A stretch of DNA of 64,000 nucleotides from contig CM033108.1 in NCBI GenBank assembly GCA_019321725.1, positions 3,790,001-3,854,000 on the forward strand, read 5' to 3'. The position numbers and the translations under genes were made by a program. This stretch comes from Paulownia fortunei. Taxonomy: Eukaryota; Streptophyta; Magnoliopsida; Lamiales; Paulowniaceae. Of this stretch, positions 47,921 to 61,200 are shown piece by piece. The notes beneath the pieces are model-generated. The model made no database searches. It saw nothing but the letters and a program-made list of their open reading frames with translations, and was not told the DNA's origin. Every line of letters starts with the position of its first letter. Within the stretch, counting starts at the first letter, position 1.

Positions 47921-50900
47921 TAAAATAAAACATTATTTGAGGAAATCTCCAAAACAGAATAAGATCATTCAATCCGGGATAGAAGAGTTATATATTATAT
48001 CATTATTGTATATTCATTTCTTTTCAAGTTAATTCTAATAATAAAATAATTTGAATTTCATTTAGCTGAGTCTGGGTTTGGGCAGATGAATCTCATAAAA
48101 TCCATTTTTATACATGAGTTTTATTTTTTAATTATATATTGGTATATGAAGGTTTAAAAATTGCTTAATTGATACATGCCATGTTGACCAAATTTCTACC
48201 TATTTTTTTGGCAAGGATGAGGGGTAGAAATGGCAAATCAACAAAAAAATGTATTCTAAAATAAAATACAAAGACTACAAATGTACACCAATGGAATTTT
48301 GACATGCATCTGAGAGATAATATTAATCAATTTTTTCTCTAAATTATATAGAATGCTCCTTGTAGTTTACGATAATTGCCTTTTCTGCCTTATTTAAGGG
48401 ACTAAAATAAAATTAAGATTAAAGTAGAACTCGACAAACTATATTTTGACTATTTTATCCTTAAAATATGGTATATGTTCAATGAACAAGACATAATTTT
48501 GAGTAAAAAAACATCAAAATTTGATTGGAAGGACTACAGTGAAACAAAAATTAAATGTTAGAGATGGTAATATCACGATTTTAACATGACAAAAGTTATA
48601 CAAAATCAAAATTTTAGTGAGTATAAATGTGATTTGCCATTATGAGAATATTAACAAGGGACTAGAATATAGGTTGAAAACTCCCAAAATTTTCTTTATA
48701 TTTCTTTCTTTTTATCTTTTCCACATTGATACAAGGGGCAAAATAGTCTTTACAAGAAAAACCAACCAAATCCAAGTAATAATGTACTAATTGAGCCACT
48801 TTAGAAAACTCATTTACCATTGTGATAAATATGAAAGTTTCATGTACCAAATTATTTTTTACTCCATGCAAATGGGAGCATTGACTTGGGACTAATTGAG
48901 AATAATATGCCAATTAATCCTCTTATTTCTTTTTTTTTTAAATTCAATTTCAATTATGGTAAAATTAAAAGTATTTATCGTGATAGTTATATATCTCCGA
49001 CTAGTCCCTTCACTCTTTTTTTTTTTTGTTCTTTACCTCTCATTCTTTGAAAAATTTTGGTTCATAAAAAATGAATCAATTGTAAATATTCCTTATCAAA
49101 ATTAGGAGAAATTAAAAAAAAAAAATTGTACTGATTAATTGGTGATATATAACATTCTTACCAATGCCTAAGCATAATTTACTGTTTTGTACCTAAAAAT
49201 ATATGTATATGATGTATATGGTCCACTATGAATTCAAAAGCCATGTCTCCACTTTGTCTCCCACACAATCTTCCCCCTTACATGGAATGATGTAACCAAA
49301 GTTTTTATGGTCCAAAATGAATTCAAGAACTTGTATGTGATTCGTCGGGAGTTTCAAGACTTTAAGTCTCTAAATAATCTTTATATATATATATATATAT
49401 ATATAATCAATGGTCGGAATGCCGACGCAGACTTAATTGCTCGGTTGTCTTTGGGACTTCACTCTTTTAGTCCCCGATTTTCTTTTTTTTTTTTATTTGA
49501 TTTGGTATTGCTCAATCACCGCGAAGGCTCACTGCTATTTGATTATTTTAAAATTTTATTATTTTTAATATATAATAAAATCATGTGTCCAATTATACTT
49601 TTTCGTTTGTAAAAAAAGTTGAGAGAGGACAAAATTTAGAAGGTTAGCTTAGAAAAAAGATGTGACTTTGTCACATTACAAAGCCTACAACACAAGTGAA
49701 GTGGTCTTGAGGTGGATGAGATCATCAAATTAAGACAAGTAACATTTTTGAATTTTGCTTTTAACTTAGGAGAAAACATAGGCCTAAATTAAGGAAATAT
49801 TTTTGGCTACATTGTGTTGAGAACTTTAATCTTTTGAGAAATTTGAGTTCGTAAATATGATTTGGCTAATTATATGACAAGTAAATGTGCACTTGTAGTT
49901 TGATTGATCCTTAATTCAAAGAAAATGACCAATAACAAGTCATTTTGTTTTCTGCACGTTTTGGACAACATGTAAGCTACCATGTTCCTTTTTAGAGGGA
50001 GATGAAAATATAAAAATTAATCTATTTTTATTCTTTTTTTTATTAAAATAGTTATTAAATATGATGATATTTAAAGAAAATGAAATAAGATATTATTTGC
50101 AATATGAAAAATAAGAATTTTCAATTTGGGACAAAAAGTGTAATATTTTTTTGAGTGCATCTACTTTGCTAGAATATTGAGGGACAAGTTCACCAACCAA
50201 CAATGTTTGATACTATAAACCAATCAAAAATCATAACATAAATAAACTTCAGCAACATATTAATTCACATTTTTTTTCTCACAAAAGTGCAATTAATGTA
50301 CTTGACCAAATGTTTCAGTTTCTTAAAGGAAAAAGGTATTTAATAAATACATTAGCATGTCCTAGCCCTACCAAATGAAAGTTATGGGATTTTAGGTTTA
50401 AGAGTTTTACTAAAAATACAATTATTAGTCTAATATTATACTTTTCATAGTTTTGACAAGTAATTATTCTTTATATTCTGTAAATTACTGATAGCTATTT
50501 AATTATAATAGTGTATTTGATCATTTTAGTACTTTAAAAAATAAAAAAATTATGACACAACTATCAAATTTAAAATCAATGTTTTCAAAATCGAACTGAA
50601 TTAGTTAGTTCAGCTGATTCAATCGAAAATCAGCAGTCGGTCAAGTCTATTTAGCTTTAAATTATTGAATTTTCAATTCAACCGGTCAAACATGTCAAAT
50701 CAATTTTTATTTTTTTATTTTTTTAAGAAGTTTAAATATAGTATTTTGTTATATGTATATTATTATTTAAATTTTGTAATTTGTTAGATAATTTTTAAAT
50801 TGCTTATTTATCTTTCTTTACCTTTAAAATATATTACCTAACAATTAATTTATTATATTATCATTTTATATAATATAATAAAAAATATAATCAAATTTTA

Positions 50901-51140
50901 TTAGATTGATCGGTCCGATGATTAAACACTGTCGGTCCGATTAATTGAACGGCTAACTGCTAACAAAATCGATTTGATCATTTATCTATTTATAAGATAT
51001 TGTTTAAATTTAAAAAAAAAAAGGTTATAATTAAATTGAGATGACTAAACATATACAGACATATATGTATAATGTAAGAGAAATAGAGTCACCTATGACA
51101 AAGAAAGCATATGCGTGCACTTGGCAAGTTGACCATGGGA
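47921..51140. other. AT-rich intergenic region
   Basis: No gene is visible. The stretch at about 50585-50985 starts with TTTTCAAAATCGAACTGAATTAG and ends with words such as CGGTCCGATTAATTGAACGG and AAAATCGATTTG; this resembles an old foldback MITE but I could not pair its ends cleanly. A TA run sits at 49381-49406. Confidence 0.5.
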
Positions 51141-51149
51141 GAAGCTACA

Positions 51150-51150
51150 C

Positions 51151-51208
<58 letters not shown>
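51150..51208. repeat. Compound (TA)n(TG)n microsatellite
   Basis: About 22 bases of TA followed by about 35 bases of TG. Confidence 0.95.
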
Positions 51209-51211
<3 letters not shown>

Positions 51212-51498
51212 ATATCAAATCAAATGGATGGTTGAAAAAGGTCAGTGTGGTAAACAAGTCCAAGCCCACTATCAGTCTCTTTTTTTTTTCCTAATAATTT
51301 TGCAGTTTTCATTTAGGATAAGAAACATTATATTATTTGTTTCATCAGTCCTAAAAATATAGCAGATAATAGACTTAGTTTCTACATCAAAACATAGGGG
51401 TTATTAGCATACTTTGGTTTTTTACATTAATTAGTTTTTTCTCTAGTTATGCGCATAAATAAATGATGTAGTATTTAAAGTTGAAAGTATTAATATTG

Positions 51499-52109
51499 GA
51501 TAAAAATGGGTCAGAATTATTTTTTTATACTTGCACAATGGTTAATTTTATTTTTTAAAATATTTTTCGATATATAGTGTCTATTTTGCTAATTTTTTAA
51601 AATAAAATAATTCTATTTCCAAATCTTTCATCTTAATTTTTAATTTTGTATTCAAAATTTATATTATATATTTTAAAAATATGCACTCCATTTTCAAAAA
51701 TAATTTTTATTTTTATTCAAATAATAAATAATTCAAAAATAAATTTCTCAAAATGAAATGTCAAATCAATCTGGTATTTAATTTGGCCAAATTTTACAAG
51801 TCCGCGCCTCTTTACAAGTTTGGATAATTAAATTGTCAGGTTGATTCAATATTTTATTTTGAGATAAATATTTTTGAATCACTTAATTTTTTTAAAATGA
51901 AATGAGAATTATTTTCTCAAAATAGAGTGCTTATTTTTAAAAATAAATCTTGAATATAAAATTAAAAATTAAGGAGAAAGATTTAAAATTTTATTTTATA
52001 AAATAAGCAAAAGAAATATTATTTTTTATACTAAAAATATAAATATCTTGAGAAAATGAAACCAAATATTGTACAAGTATATAGGTAATTTTTGTAACCC
52101 ATTTTTATC
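51499..52109. repeat. 610-bp near-complete palindrome (hairpin MITE or inverted-repeat locus)
   Basis: The segment opens GATAAAAATGGGT and closes ACCCATTTTTATC. The arms pair along almost their whole length. Left-arm words ATACTTGCACAA, AATCTTTCATCTTAATTTTTAATTTTGTATTCAA, GCACTCCATTTT, CTCAAAATGAAAT and AATCAATCTG are all met in reverse complement, in mirror order, by the right arm. The centre is near 51800-51806 (CAAGTCCGCGCC), leaving almost no loop. Arm identity is perhaps 80 percent by eye. A transcript would fold into one long hairpin. Confidence 0.8.
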
Positions 52110-52900
52110 TAGTAGTAGCTCCAATTATTCACATATTGCATTATTTATATATGCACATAACCAACCTCTTAAAAGTTTCTATATCACAATAGCACATCAC
52201 TAATAATATCACCATGCTCCACGAATTATTGTTTTCCCATTTCACTTTAAGTGAAGACATGGACCTTCACTTTTTGTTAAAAAAAAAAAAAGAAGAAGAA
52301 GAAAGAAGAATCAGGGTACATGTCCAAAAGCGATCAAGATAGTCAACGCCTTCACTCCTAAAATATATATATATCAGAAAATATGGACTCTGTCAGAGTC
52401 CACAATTTACCATAAAATTTTAACTCCTTCAATTTTATGGTAATTTGTAATATTTGTACGACTAATTGAATTATTTTTAAATATAAATTGACACCAAACT
52501 GACAAACTCTTTATAATTTTCCCATTGTTATAGCTTAAAGTGGCACTTTGATTTGGCAGCTTGGCACTATTGGCTAGGAAAAAAATTTCACACAGTAGAA
52601 TGTATACAGACCACAAGGAGGCATATAAAGGCAACCTTTGCTACAAGTATGAACCAATAAAATTTTGAAGTACAATCTGGAATGGTGTGGTTTAAGTGAT
52701 TATTGTCAGTTGATAATGATGGTATCATGTAATTGTAATTATAGCTAGGAAAGTGGTATTCATCACAACATAAATTTTTTAAAGTAAACCGTGAAAATAC
52801 AAGTAATAGAATTCATATTATACCGACATAACATGATATCATTATTTGACAAATTCTGGGTGGTTCACAATATCCAACAGGGGCCTCTTGAAAGAGAAGG
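52110..52900. other. NPF gene upstream region
   Basis: No gene is visible. It contains a short A run with AGAAGAAGAAG near 52280-52305 and otherwise unremarkable AT-rich sequence leading to the promoter of the transporter gene. Confidence 0.5.
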
Positions 52901-52916
52901 CTGTGGCTTGTGGGAG

Positions 52917-52926
52917 TATATATATT
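52917..52926 (+). promoter_or_regulatory. Putative TATA box of the NPF gene
   Basis: TATATATATT lies in a locally GC-richer context (GTGGGAG before, GGAGGGCC after), about 200 bases upstream of the start codon. This would place the transcription start near 52950 and give a leader of about 180 bases. Confidence 0.55.
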
Positions 52927-53128
52927 GGAGGGCCACTAGCCTTAAATTCTGTATAGACTCAGACAAACACATCTTCAGGGCTCTTCTTGCAGAAATATTA
53001 TAGTTTGTTGTGAAGGGTTTTAGATAATTCAAGATAGTTTTTTCTTCTTTGAAAGATAGTGCGTATATAGTTATATACTATCTGTGTGAAAGTGGAGGAA
53101 GTGTGTCATTAAGTGCAGAAAAAAGGAA

Positions 53129-56100
53129 ATGGAGAGCTCAAGAATGCAGGATTACAAGGGGGAAAGGGTTTCTGAAGAGACAACTGTTGATTGGAGAGGA
53201 AGGTCTTCCAACCCTAATAAGCATGGTGGAATGAGAGCCGCTGCCTTTGTTCTAGGTCTCCTCCCTCCCTATTAAGCATGTGTTTTTTTTTTGTGTGTGT
53301 GTGTGAGTGAGTGCAAAAGCCAAAAGGGACTTTTGGGATCATGTGTGATCCAAAATCTTTGAAGCAATCTTGCTTGGATTTTCTGCATGCTTGGTCCAAA
53401 ATCTTGAAGCAATCTTGCTTGGATTTTCTGCATGCTTTGATATATCTGAGACCTTGCGGAGTTGTACTTGCATGATTATTCCCTCACTTTGAAAACTAGC
53501 TTGATATTTGCTGGATTTACTATGTGCAAGAAACTACAAAATACTTAACAAAATTGTGATGGGTTTTCTTGAAATTAATTAATCTGCAGGGCTTCAAGGA
53601 TTTGAGATAATGGCAATAGCAGCAGTTGGGAACAACCTCATAACCTATGTGATAAATGAGATGCACTTTTCATTGTCAAAGTCTGCAAACACTGTGACAA
53701 ACTTCATAGGAACTGTCTTCATCCTTGCACTTGTTGGAGGCTACCTCTCAGATTCTTATCTTGGTTGCTTCTGGACCATGATCATCTTTGGCTTTGTTGA
53801 ACTTTCGGTATTGTCCCCTTCTCCTCCCAACTTTCCCTTTCCCAAATACTTTTTTGTCTCTCTCTTTTTTCATCCCATTTGGAACATCATCATATCATAT
53901 ATCCCTATACAGTCACATGTCGAAACGGTACCTGTTAATCTTTTGGTGCATAGTTCTTTTTTCAGTTTGCATGTTGTAAAACTTATGCGGACAAAACGTA
54001 TTTTTCTTGATCGATGTTTTTCTTATTATGGTAATTTTGATGTTCATGATTCTTGAATCAAGAATAAATTCTGTGTATTTTGTCTCTTTTGATCATTTTA
54101 TTTGTAGGGTTTCATCTTGCTGTCAGTCCAAGCACATCTCCCCCAACTCAAACCACCACAATGCAATATGTTGACTGATGGTGAGCACTGTGTAGAAGCC
54201 AAGGGGTTCAAGGCCCTAATATTTTTTGTGGCGCTTTATTTGGTGGCACTGGGGAGTGGCTGTGTTAAGCCTAATATGATAGCTCATGGGGCTGATCAAT
54301 TCAACCAGGATGATGCAAAACAATCCAAGAAACTCTCCAGATACTTCAATGCTGCCTACTTTGCCTTCTCCATGGGTGAACTTGTAGCTTTAACTGTTCT
54401 AGTTTATGTCCAAACACACTCAGGGATGGATGTCGGTTTCGGGGTCTCCGCTGCTGCCATGGCCATGGGACTAATCAGCTTGATTTGTGGCACTCTTCTT
54501 TACAGGAACAAGCCTCCTCAAGGCAGCATCTTGACCCCTATTGCACAAGTAAGAAAATATATATTTGCTTTCCTGCACCCATATTCTATGAGAATCATGT
54601 TTGATTGTTACAATGTGGGTCCCGAAATAAGAATTTTCTGAAAAATACAACTTCTATAAAAGAAAAAAAGGGCCCAGGAGTTCTGTACAAACTCATGATA
54701 TGGCATTTGCAAATGCAAGTCTAGTTCATCACATTAAGTTGTCAGCCTAATTTGTGATTTTTCAATTCATAGATTTAGCATCCACAGTTTCTTGTTTCAT
54801 AGCAAATTGGCTCCAAGAAGATGACAAAAACTTGACTCTATTTGCTATTTAATTATGTTATACCTTTTATGTTATAATGAACCTTTTTCTAAGCTATCCA
54901 ATTATTTTATGCATTTTTATATATCACACTTTAAATGAAATTTCTGAGTCTTTAATTATAGTGAGTCCAACTGTTTTGATTTGCTGATTATGAATGCAAT
55001 CTTGTTGTTTTGTGCTGAATAAAATAAAATAATACCTAAGTTGTAGAATAAAATAAGTTCATGTGGATGCAAGTGCTGTCTTCTGATTCATGTTCTTGAT
55101 AAAAAGTTCACCATTTTGTCGGAAGATTTTTGGCATCCTGCTGATCATCTATTTAAATTTTCTTAAACCAACTTTCTGAAATTTTAATTTTGTATATATT
55201 TTTCTGTCAGGTGTTTGTGGCTGCAGCTTTAAAGAGAAAGCAAGTTTGTCCATCTGATCCTGTGATGTTTGATGGAAATTACTCCAAGGAGCCTAATAAT
55301 GACAACTCCATTTCTGACAGTTTTGGCAATCTTCATCCCTCTGAAAGATTTAGGTCATTTTTCCAAATTATGCAAGCTCCATCCACAGATCTTGATAGTG
55401 TTTTGGGCTAGTAATTTGATTTTTATTCTGATTTCTTTCTTCATATTTAAAAACAAATTTTAGCATCTCAAATTCCCTGCATAATGATGAAGATTAACTT
55501 TGTTCTCAGATTCTTGAACAAGGCCTGCCTCAAAGTTCAAGGTGGAAATAACCAGAAGGAAAGTCCATGGAGACTTTGCACTGTTAACCAAGTTGAGCAA
55601 GTGAAGATACTGATTTCAGTTCTTCCTATATTTGCATGCACAATTGTTTTCAACACCATTTTGGCGCAGCTGCAGACTTTCTCAGTCCAACAAGGGAGTT
55701 CTATGGATACTCAGTTAACCAAATCATTCCACATTCCTCCAGCTTCTCTCCAAGCCATCCCTTACATCATGCTAATATTCATAGTCCCTCTCTATGACAC
55801 ATTCTTAGTCCCTTTTGCTCGTAGAATCACCGGACACGATTCTGGGATCACGCCTTTACAGCGTATAGGATTTGGTCTCTTTTTGGCAACTTTTTCCATG
55901 ATCTCAGCTGCCCTGATGGAAAACAAGAGAAGGAATGCTGCTGTGAATTCACACAAGACGTTGTCGATATTCTGGATCACGCCGCAGTTTGTGATATTTG
56001 GGATATCAGAAATGTTTACAGCAGTTGGCCTAATTGAGTTCTTCTACAAGCAGTCCTTGAAAGGGATGCAATCATTTCTAACAGCCATAACTTACTGCTC

Positions 56101-56389
56101 ATACTCATTTGGCTTTTTCCTAAGCTCAGTTCTTGTCTCCCTTGTGAATAAGGTCACTTCACATTCATCTGGTGCTGGATGGCTAAGTGACAACAATCTC
56201 AACAAAGATAGATTGGACCTCTTTTATTGGTTGCTAGCAGTTCTAAGCTTCATCAACTTCCTCAACTATCTCTTTTGGGCAAGATGGTATTCTAACAATC
56301 AATCTCCATCAGCCATACCACGGCGCGGTCCTAACACCCCAAAAGTTGCAGGAGATGATACCATATATCCCTTAAATGATATCATATGA
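53129..56389 (+). CDS. NPF4.4: NPF4-type (NRT1/PTR family) membrane transporter, 5 exons
   Basis: A polytopic major-facilitator protein of 602 aa; Arabidopsis NPF4.4/NRT1.13 is 601. Exons: 53129-53255, 53590-53807, 54108-54548, 55211-55353, 55510-56389, all GT-AG with consistent phase. The start ATG gives MESSRMQDYKGERVSEETTV, followed by DWRGRSSNPNKHGGMRAA. Family blocks: TNFIGTVFILALVGGYLSDS, ALGSGCVKPNMIAHGADQF, FNAAYFAFSMGE, SPWRLCTVNQVEQVKIL, LAQLQTFSVQQGSSMDT, SLQAIPYIMLIFIVPLYD, EMFTAVGLIEFFYKQ and DLFYWLLAVLSFINFLNYL. The TM1 proton-coupling ExxER motif is absent (FEIMAIAAVGNN). The proline normally found after EFFYxQA is leucine (about L493). NPF4 members move hormones such as ABA or gibberellin, while NRT1.13 is reported as a plasma-membrane nitrate-signalling protein without uptake. 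The substrate here cannot be read from sequence. Confidence 0.93.
53349..53440. repeat. 46-bp tandem duplication in NPF intron 1
   Basis: TCCAAAATCTTTGAAGCAATCT... through TTTCTGCATGCTTGG (53349-53394) is repeated at 53395-53440 with one missing T and small changes at its end. Confidence 0.9.
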
Positions 56390-58219
56390 TTGCTATATAT
56401 GGAACTCTTTTCTTACTTCTCTTGAGATCAGTTGTACTCAGAATAGAGTAATTTTAAGGAAAAAATAGGTATCTAATGGGATTTGCATAAATGTATAGAA
56501 ATGAAATTAGCAATTTCTTCTTTTGCTGGCAAATAATCTTTAGTGGATATTTTCTTATCCCGTACCTTAATTATACCTCATTAGATTTCAATGGGAAAAG
56601 ACACGTAGTTCCTACTGTGTTGTGTAGTTGAAAGGTGACTTTTCAAGGGTTCCTAAGGACCCTTGAGTTGAAAGAAGAATTCTAGGAATATATGATCCAC
56701 ATTTAAAGATCCATTGCATTTGAACTTACTGCATCAGAGTCAATCTCTCTTTGTCACAGAACATGGGCAAGCATTGGATTAGCTAGTTGGTTGGTAGTGC
56801 CCCTACTTTTTGTTTGCTTGAAGAATATGGCCCCTCTAGTGCTGTTTGTAACTACTGTGATTTGAAGAATGTTCAAGGAACATAATGAAAGCCTGTACAA
56901 CTAAAGGCAACAGGAGAAGCAATTCTCTCACACTGTGTGTGTGTGTGAGAGAGAGAGGGGGGGGGGGGGGGGGGGCATCCAATAGAACAATTTTTTTTTC
57001 ACAAAGGGACATGTCTGAAACATGTTGTGATGTTGAATGAGGCCCCAATCCCCTTTCTGCAATTCCTAACCTCCTAACACCACTGGTTCAATGCTCCTCC
57101 ATGTGTTGCCTAAAAGATTAGCATTGGTCCCTCCATGCAAATTAAGATAACCTTTTTCCATCCTTTGAGAAGCTCTATCCTTCATATTAGCTTGCCCTAC
57201 TAACTTCCATATTATATACATCAATCGAACACGCAGAACTAAAAAATAAAAATAAAAAATCTAGTGTGTCCGTCTTCTGATGAGGTGTCCATTCAATATA
57301 GTTCACGAATGCTAAGATAGATTTTACAGTAGGAAAGAGGCATGCGAAAACCAAGCAAAAGATTGGTCAAAACCCTTACATTCTAATCGATCAACAGGGA
57401 TTGAAAATACTTCTGAGACTTCCAAATCCCTGTGAATCATCAGGCCCAAATCTGAATAATGCAACCAGAATAAACCATACAGTTGAAAGGACGTCGAAAA
57501 AGGAGACACAAAGCCGATGGATAATGCTTGTATGAAATGACAAGATGAATCCCCCCAGGGCTCCACCATTAACTAGAAACAAGCATTGAACCATTTCACC
57601 TTCTATCCATTTCATGTCCCTCCATTGTCGCGCTAAAATCTGGAATATATCCAGCAGACAAGAAAATGTAGTGGAGGAGTTTTTCCTCAATATTCTTCAT
57701 TAGTAAGCAGAAAAAACTCAAACCTTTCAGTAGCAATGTGACCTGCTTGGATGGTGTCAATCGAATTCAGAGCTATTTTAAGCTGAAAACAGTTGAGTGA
57801 ATTATTCTAAACCAATAAACTTCCACATTTTGCTTCTTGAGCAGCATATTTATCATCTCACGTCTTCTAGAGACAGTTTCTTGCCTAAGACACTCCAAAC
57901 ACAACCCCCCCACCCCCCACCCCCCACCCCACCCAAAAAATAAAAAAAAGTAAACGAAACAAGATTTACCAAAGGATGTTGAAGCACAAAGATAATTTGC
58001 CTTGTGCCTACTATGAAAAGGATGAGATTAACATAGAACTAGTATTGAACTTGTTAACCGAGTATATTCACTATGAACTGCCGCAATAGAAAACATTTCA
58101 ATCATAAGAACCATACACCATGTTTGCATAGATGCTAAATCCGATCACAAATTGCTTGGATCAGACAAGCACTTGAAACAGATCTACATAACGGAAGAAA
58201 ACTCCAAAAAGCTTTGAAA
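56390..58219. other. Convergent intergenic region between NPF and SPF30 genes
   Basis: The left part is the NPF 3' untranslated region and the right part the SPF30 3' side. It holds a G run following (TG)n and (GA)n at about 56935-56976, and a C-rich block at 57905-57935. A 99-codon minus-strand frame at 57391-57690 (hydrophobic middle LCVSFFDVLSTVWFILVALF) has no family I know and no splice context. Confidence 0.5.
57905..57935 (-). other. C-run block (G-quadruplex potential on the minus strand)
   Basis: Runs of three to seven cytosines separated by single A. On the minus strand, downstream of the SPF30 stop, these are G runs, so a long SPF30 transcript would carry them. Confidence 0.6.
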
Positions 58220-61200
58220 TTAATCATCTGCGCTTTCTATATTTGATCCTTTGAGATGAAGATGCTTTTCTCTTTTCTGAAACTCGGTTAAACCTTTCCC
58301 ACTTCCAGTTACCCCAACCTTCCCAAATGGATCGTCTGGAGATTTAAAAATGCTCTCTCGCTTTCGACCGGAGAAGAAACCAACCTGAGGAACAAAGCCA
58401 AAAATCAAACAGAGTACATGAACAAAGAAAAACACACCAACCATATGGCACAGAAAATATAGGAAGAGACTACTTGCTTTTTAATTTATTTATTTTCATG
58501 TTGGAGAGGAAGTGTATGCATTCCCATAAATTGGGTTACTCCATTTGCCTGTACAAATTGCTTCATAATAACTATACAAACTCTGAAGCTAAAGTGAGAG
58601 TTCTTTACAGACGTAAAGAACACATAACAAAGAAATAACAGGAACAAGACACACTGGCAGCTTCTGAAACACAGCCAGTAGGGCCAGAGAGTGCAGTCAT
58701 CTTCTCCAAAACAGACTGGTAAAAAATGTAAATTCCTCTTGCAATAGCCACCCAGTCATCTACTGATATGTCATAAGAAAGCATGGATCAGATGAGGCAC
58801 CAATGGCACGAATGAAACTTCATTGAATTTTTTGAATTTTTTTAAGTTGCTTCCGCTCATGTTGGTTTGATTAATCAATTCTATTACCATAATTGCCCGT
58901 AATAAATGGATCAGCTACATGTTAAAGGGGAGACAAGCATGGTGTTTACAATAGGCATGAAAACAAGGTTGTAGAAGATAAAAAGTTTTTCTAGTTCTGA
59001 TCATTGGATGGTAGAGGAGATCATGGGTAGCAATACTTGGCAATGCTTTTGTGACTTACATGTGTAAGCACGCACATGCACACAAACACAAACAGACAGG
59101 CGCAAGGGGACAGCAAAGGCAAACGGAAATATTATTCAGATAAACAACAGGTTCTTATTAAATTCGAAACCACAATTATGCACTCCTACGAACATGGTGT
59201 CACAGGCTCTCCTGCTAACCACCAAAAAGGGAACATAGCTAGCATGTAGCAGGTTAGCAACAGTAAGGTCACAACACAAAGGTGCACACACGCAATTGCA
59301 CAAGAGTAGCTGGCAAGCACACCTTTTTAGCCCTGCCTTTACTTGTTTGGAATTGCTGCCAGGCATTCTGCCTCTTATTCTGTGTAACCTCTTTTGCTTC
59401 CATCCGCATCTTGGACTTAAAAGCATGTATTTTTTTCCGCTTTGCAGCTTTCTGTGAATGGCAAATATGAATAAATCATATAAGCAACAAATAACAATAA
59501 GACTACCAGATATTGCAAACAGAAAACAACAAAGTCATACAACTCGGGCCAATGGATGACAAGAATACAATCAACCAGTAAAAACAAGAGGTGAAAATAC
59601 AAGCACAAAACAAGAAATGAATCAGTTTCATTGATGCTTCCCCTAATCCGGAGTAATCATATATCAAAAACCAATACTACAACAAAGAAAAGGAAAAAAA
59701 TCAGCAAAGTTTTAGTGATGCTTTCCTAATCTGGCAAAACAATTATACAAAGAAATGTAGACATATTAATTTACAGCACTTCAGAAACAAGATAAAAAAA
59801 TCAGACAAGAAAATACAATGCCCATAATTTTCAGCAGGATTTGGAAGATATTGTAAATTTGGATCCCAACACTGGCTCATCTCTTCAGAAAAACAATATT
59901 GAGACATCTCCTTGATGCAGGGGTTGGCTTATAGCTTAGCAGATCACTCATCATAATTGATATATAAATTAAGCACAGAAAGTTTTGGTGAAGACTCCTT
60001 AATTCGTGAGCAACTATTACATGGAGTCATAATGTGATCATAATCCTTATAAAATGTGCTGTAATTCTAAACATACCACATCTTCAGGATCATTGGGATC
60101 AATTTGAAGTTTTTGTGGCACAGTCCAGGACTCGAAGTCTTTAGCAGCAGCTTGGGCAATCTTACGTTTAAGGGCTTCTTTTGTAGCCACAGCAATCTTT
60201 TCAGCTTCCAGTAAAGGGTCGGCAGTGCCTTCTTGGATTGGTCTAACATTATCAGGATCCACCTGGAAGCACCAATCAAGCACAGGCAATAATATAGAAT
60301 TGAAGCCTAAACAAAGTTTGGTACAATCCTAAAACTATAATTCAAGCATAAGTTCATAACTTTCCTACAAAAGCAATTCTCATCAGATATTTTTTCCAAA
60401 AAAGTCCTAATCACAGTTTGTTTACTTTTTTGCCTTGGTCTTTACTCAGATAAATCTTTCCATTGATACAAGATTATTCCATACATGTTTAGTAAATCAA
60501 CTATTTTTCCTTTTCTTTAACGGAAGAGGGAGTAGCTTGATCAGCACCTTCTATCTCCTATTTAATCTCAATAATCCCAATACTGAACTAAGTTAACATG
60601 AGGTTAGGCATCAATGGGATACAGAATCCAGGGAGCAAGGAGTGTGGAGGAGTCATATTGAATCCACGGAACGGGGAGGGGGGTGAGGTGGGGGAGTTGA
60701 GCAGCACACCAGAAAGTATAATTCATTTTCTCTTAAATCCACCCAAAAAAGATAAATAAATAAAACCCATACAAACAAAGAAACAAACTGCCTATTCAAG
60801 ATTCGAGGCAATTAAGTCTTACCTCTTCCTTGTTACCCCATCCATCATAGCAAACATAATACCCATTTGGAGTAAGTGCCTCAATTGTTGCATCATACCT
60901 GAATATTCAACTAAATCAACCACAAACAAGAGGGAGAAAAGGTAAAGTAACTAAAAATTAAACATCTCTACTAAGACACACACACACAACATTTTAGATA
61001 CCACTCTCCATCTTCGCTCCAGACTGCTTGAACTTTGGTGCCAACAGCAAAATTATCAGCATAATCAGCATTAGATCTTGATTTCTGGACCATTACAAAG
61101 AAAATTAGTTTCATCAGCAGCGCATGGGAAAGTATGGCAATCCTGACCAAGTTAAACAGCAGGAGGTATATAGTAATTAAGAAAGAACCCAAAAGCATTA

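Noticed and set aside
57391..57690. Small membrane protein gene
   Set aside because: The frame is open with a hydrophobic middle, but there is no known family, no supporting splice or promoter signal, and it lies in the 3' flank of SPF30; noted in the regional entry only.
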